Positions 5,431 to 5,834 of a stretch of 5,834 nucleotides of DNA are shown here, piece by piece. The stretch comes from Solirubrobacteraceae bacterium (lineage in GTDB: Bacteria > Actinomycetota > Thermoleophilia > Solirubrobacterales > Solirubrobacteraceae). The first letter of the stretch is position 1. The number at the start of each line of letters is the position of its first letter. A program made the translations under genes and the position numbers. The notes under the pieces were generated by a model, which saw nothing but the letters and a program-made list of their open reading frames with translations, ran no database searches and was not told where the DNA came from. Location: assembly GCA_016462625.1 (NCBI GenBank), contig JAEMSV010000179.1, positions 1 through 5,834 on the forward strand, given 5' to 3'.

Positions 5431-5484
5431 CCCTAAGGACACCGCTGACGCCGATTTCTTCCCGCTTCACATCCGGCCGCATGC

Positions 5485-5489
5485 AAGGA
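5485..5489 (+). promoter_or_regulatory. Shine-Dalgarno of the DUF2200 gene
   Basis: AAGGA, 8 nt before the GTG at 5498. It supports this start; the nearby ATG at 5481 runs into TGA after six codons. Confidence 0.55.
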
Positions 5490-5497
5490 TTTCGCAC

Positions 5498-5834
<337 letters not shown>

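Overview
The window is about 70% GC or more, strongly G/C at third codon positions, and densely packed with genes. Together with GTG starts, an Rv1155-like F420/flavin oxidoreductase, and an ECF sigma/anti-sigma pair of actinobacterial style, this suggests a chromosome of a high-GC Actinomycetota, possibly Thermoleophilia/Solirubrobacterales. The lineage is inferred from style, not from a marker gene. I see no mobile element, CRISPR array or rRNA.

Layout from left to right. (1) The start of a minus-strand gene for a very basic Lys/Pro/Ala-rich protein runs off the left edge. (2) Diverging from it is a plus-strand pair, an amidase-signature hydrolase and an inositol-monophosphatase-family phosphatase, joined by an ATGA overlap. 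(3) Convergent to that pair is a short PPOX/FMN-binding split-barrel oxidoreductase. Only 6 bp separate the two stop codons, and one perfect hairpin contains both stops. (4) Upstream of the PPOX gene is a 71-bp imperfect palindrome that ends exactly at the 3' end of a minus-strand tRNA-Leu(CAA). (5) A four-helix membrane protein of unknown function (minus) follows, then a divergent plus-strand tRNA-Leu(UAG). (6) A minus-strand three-gene operon carries, in transcription order, a lipoprotein cupredoxin with a complete type-1 copper site, an ECF sigma factor starting 2 nt after the cupredoxin stop, and a single-pass anti-sigma-like protein joined by another ATGA overlap. (7) Diverging from that operon is a DUF2200 protein, cut by the right edge a few residues short of its usual end.

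The most interesting unit is the cupredoxin/sigma/anti-sigma operon. Its spacing implies co-transcription, so a surface copper or redox protein may be either the input sensor or the target of its own ECF switch. The most interesting non-coding feature is the long palindrome abutting tRNA-Leu(CAA). The other genes look like ordinary housekeeping or accessory metabolism.
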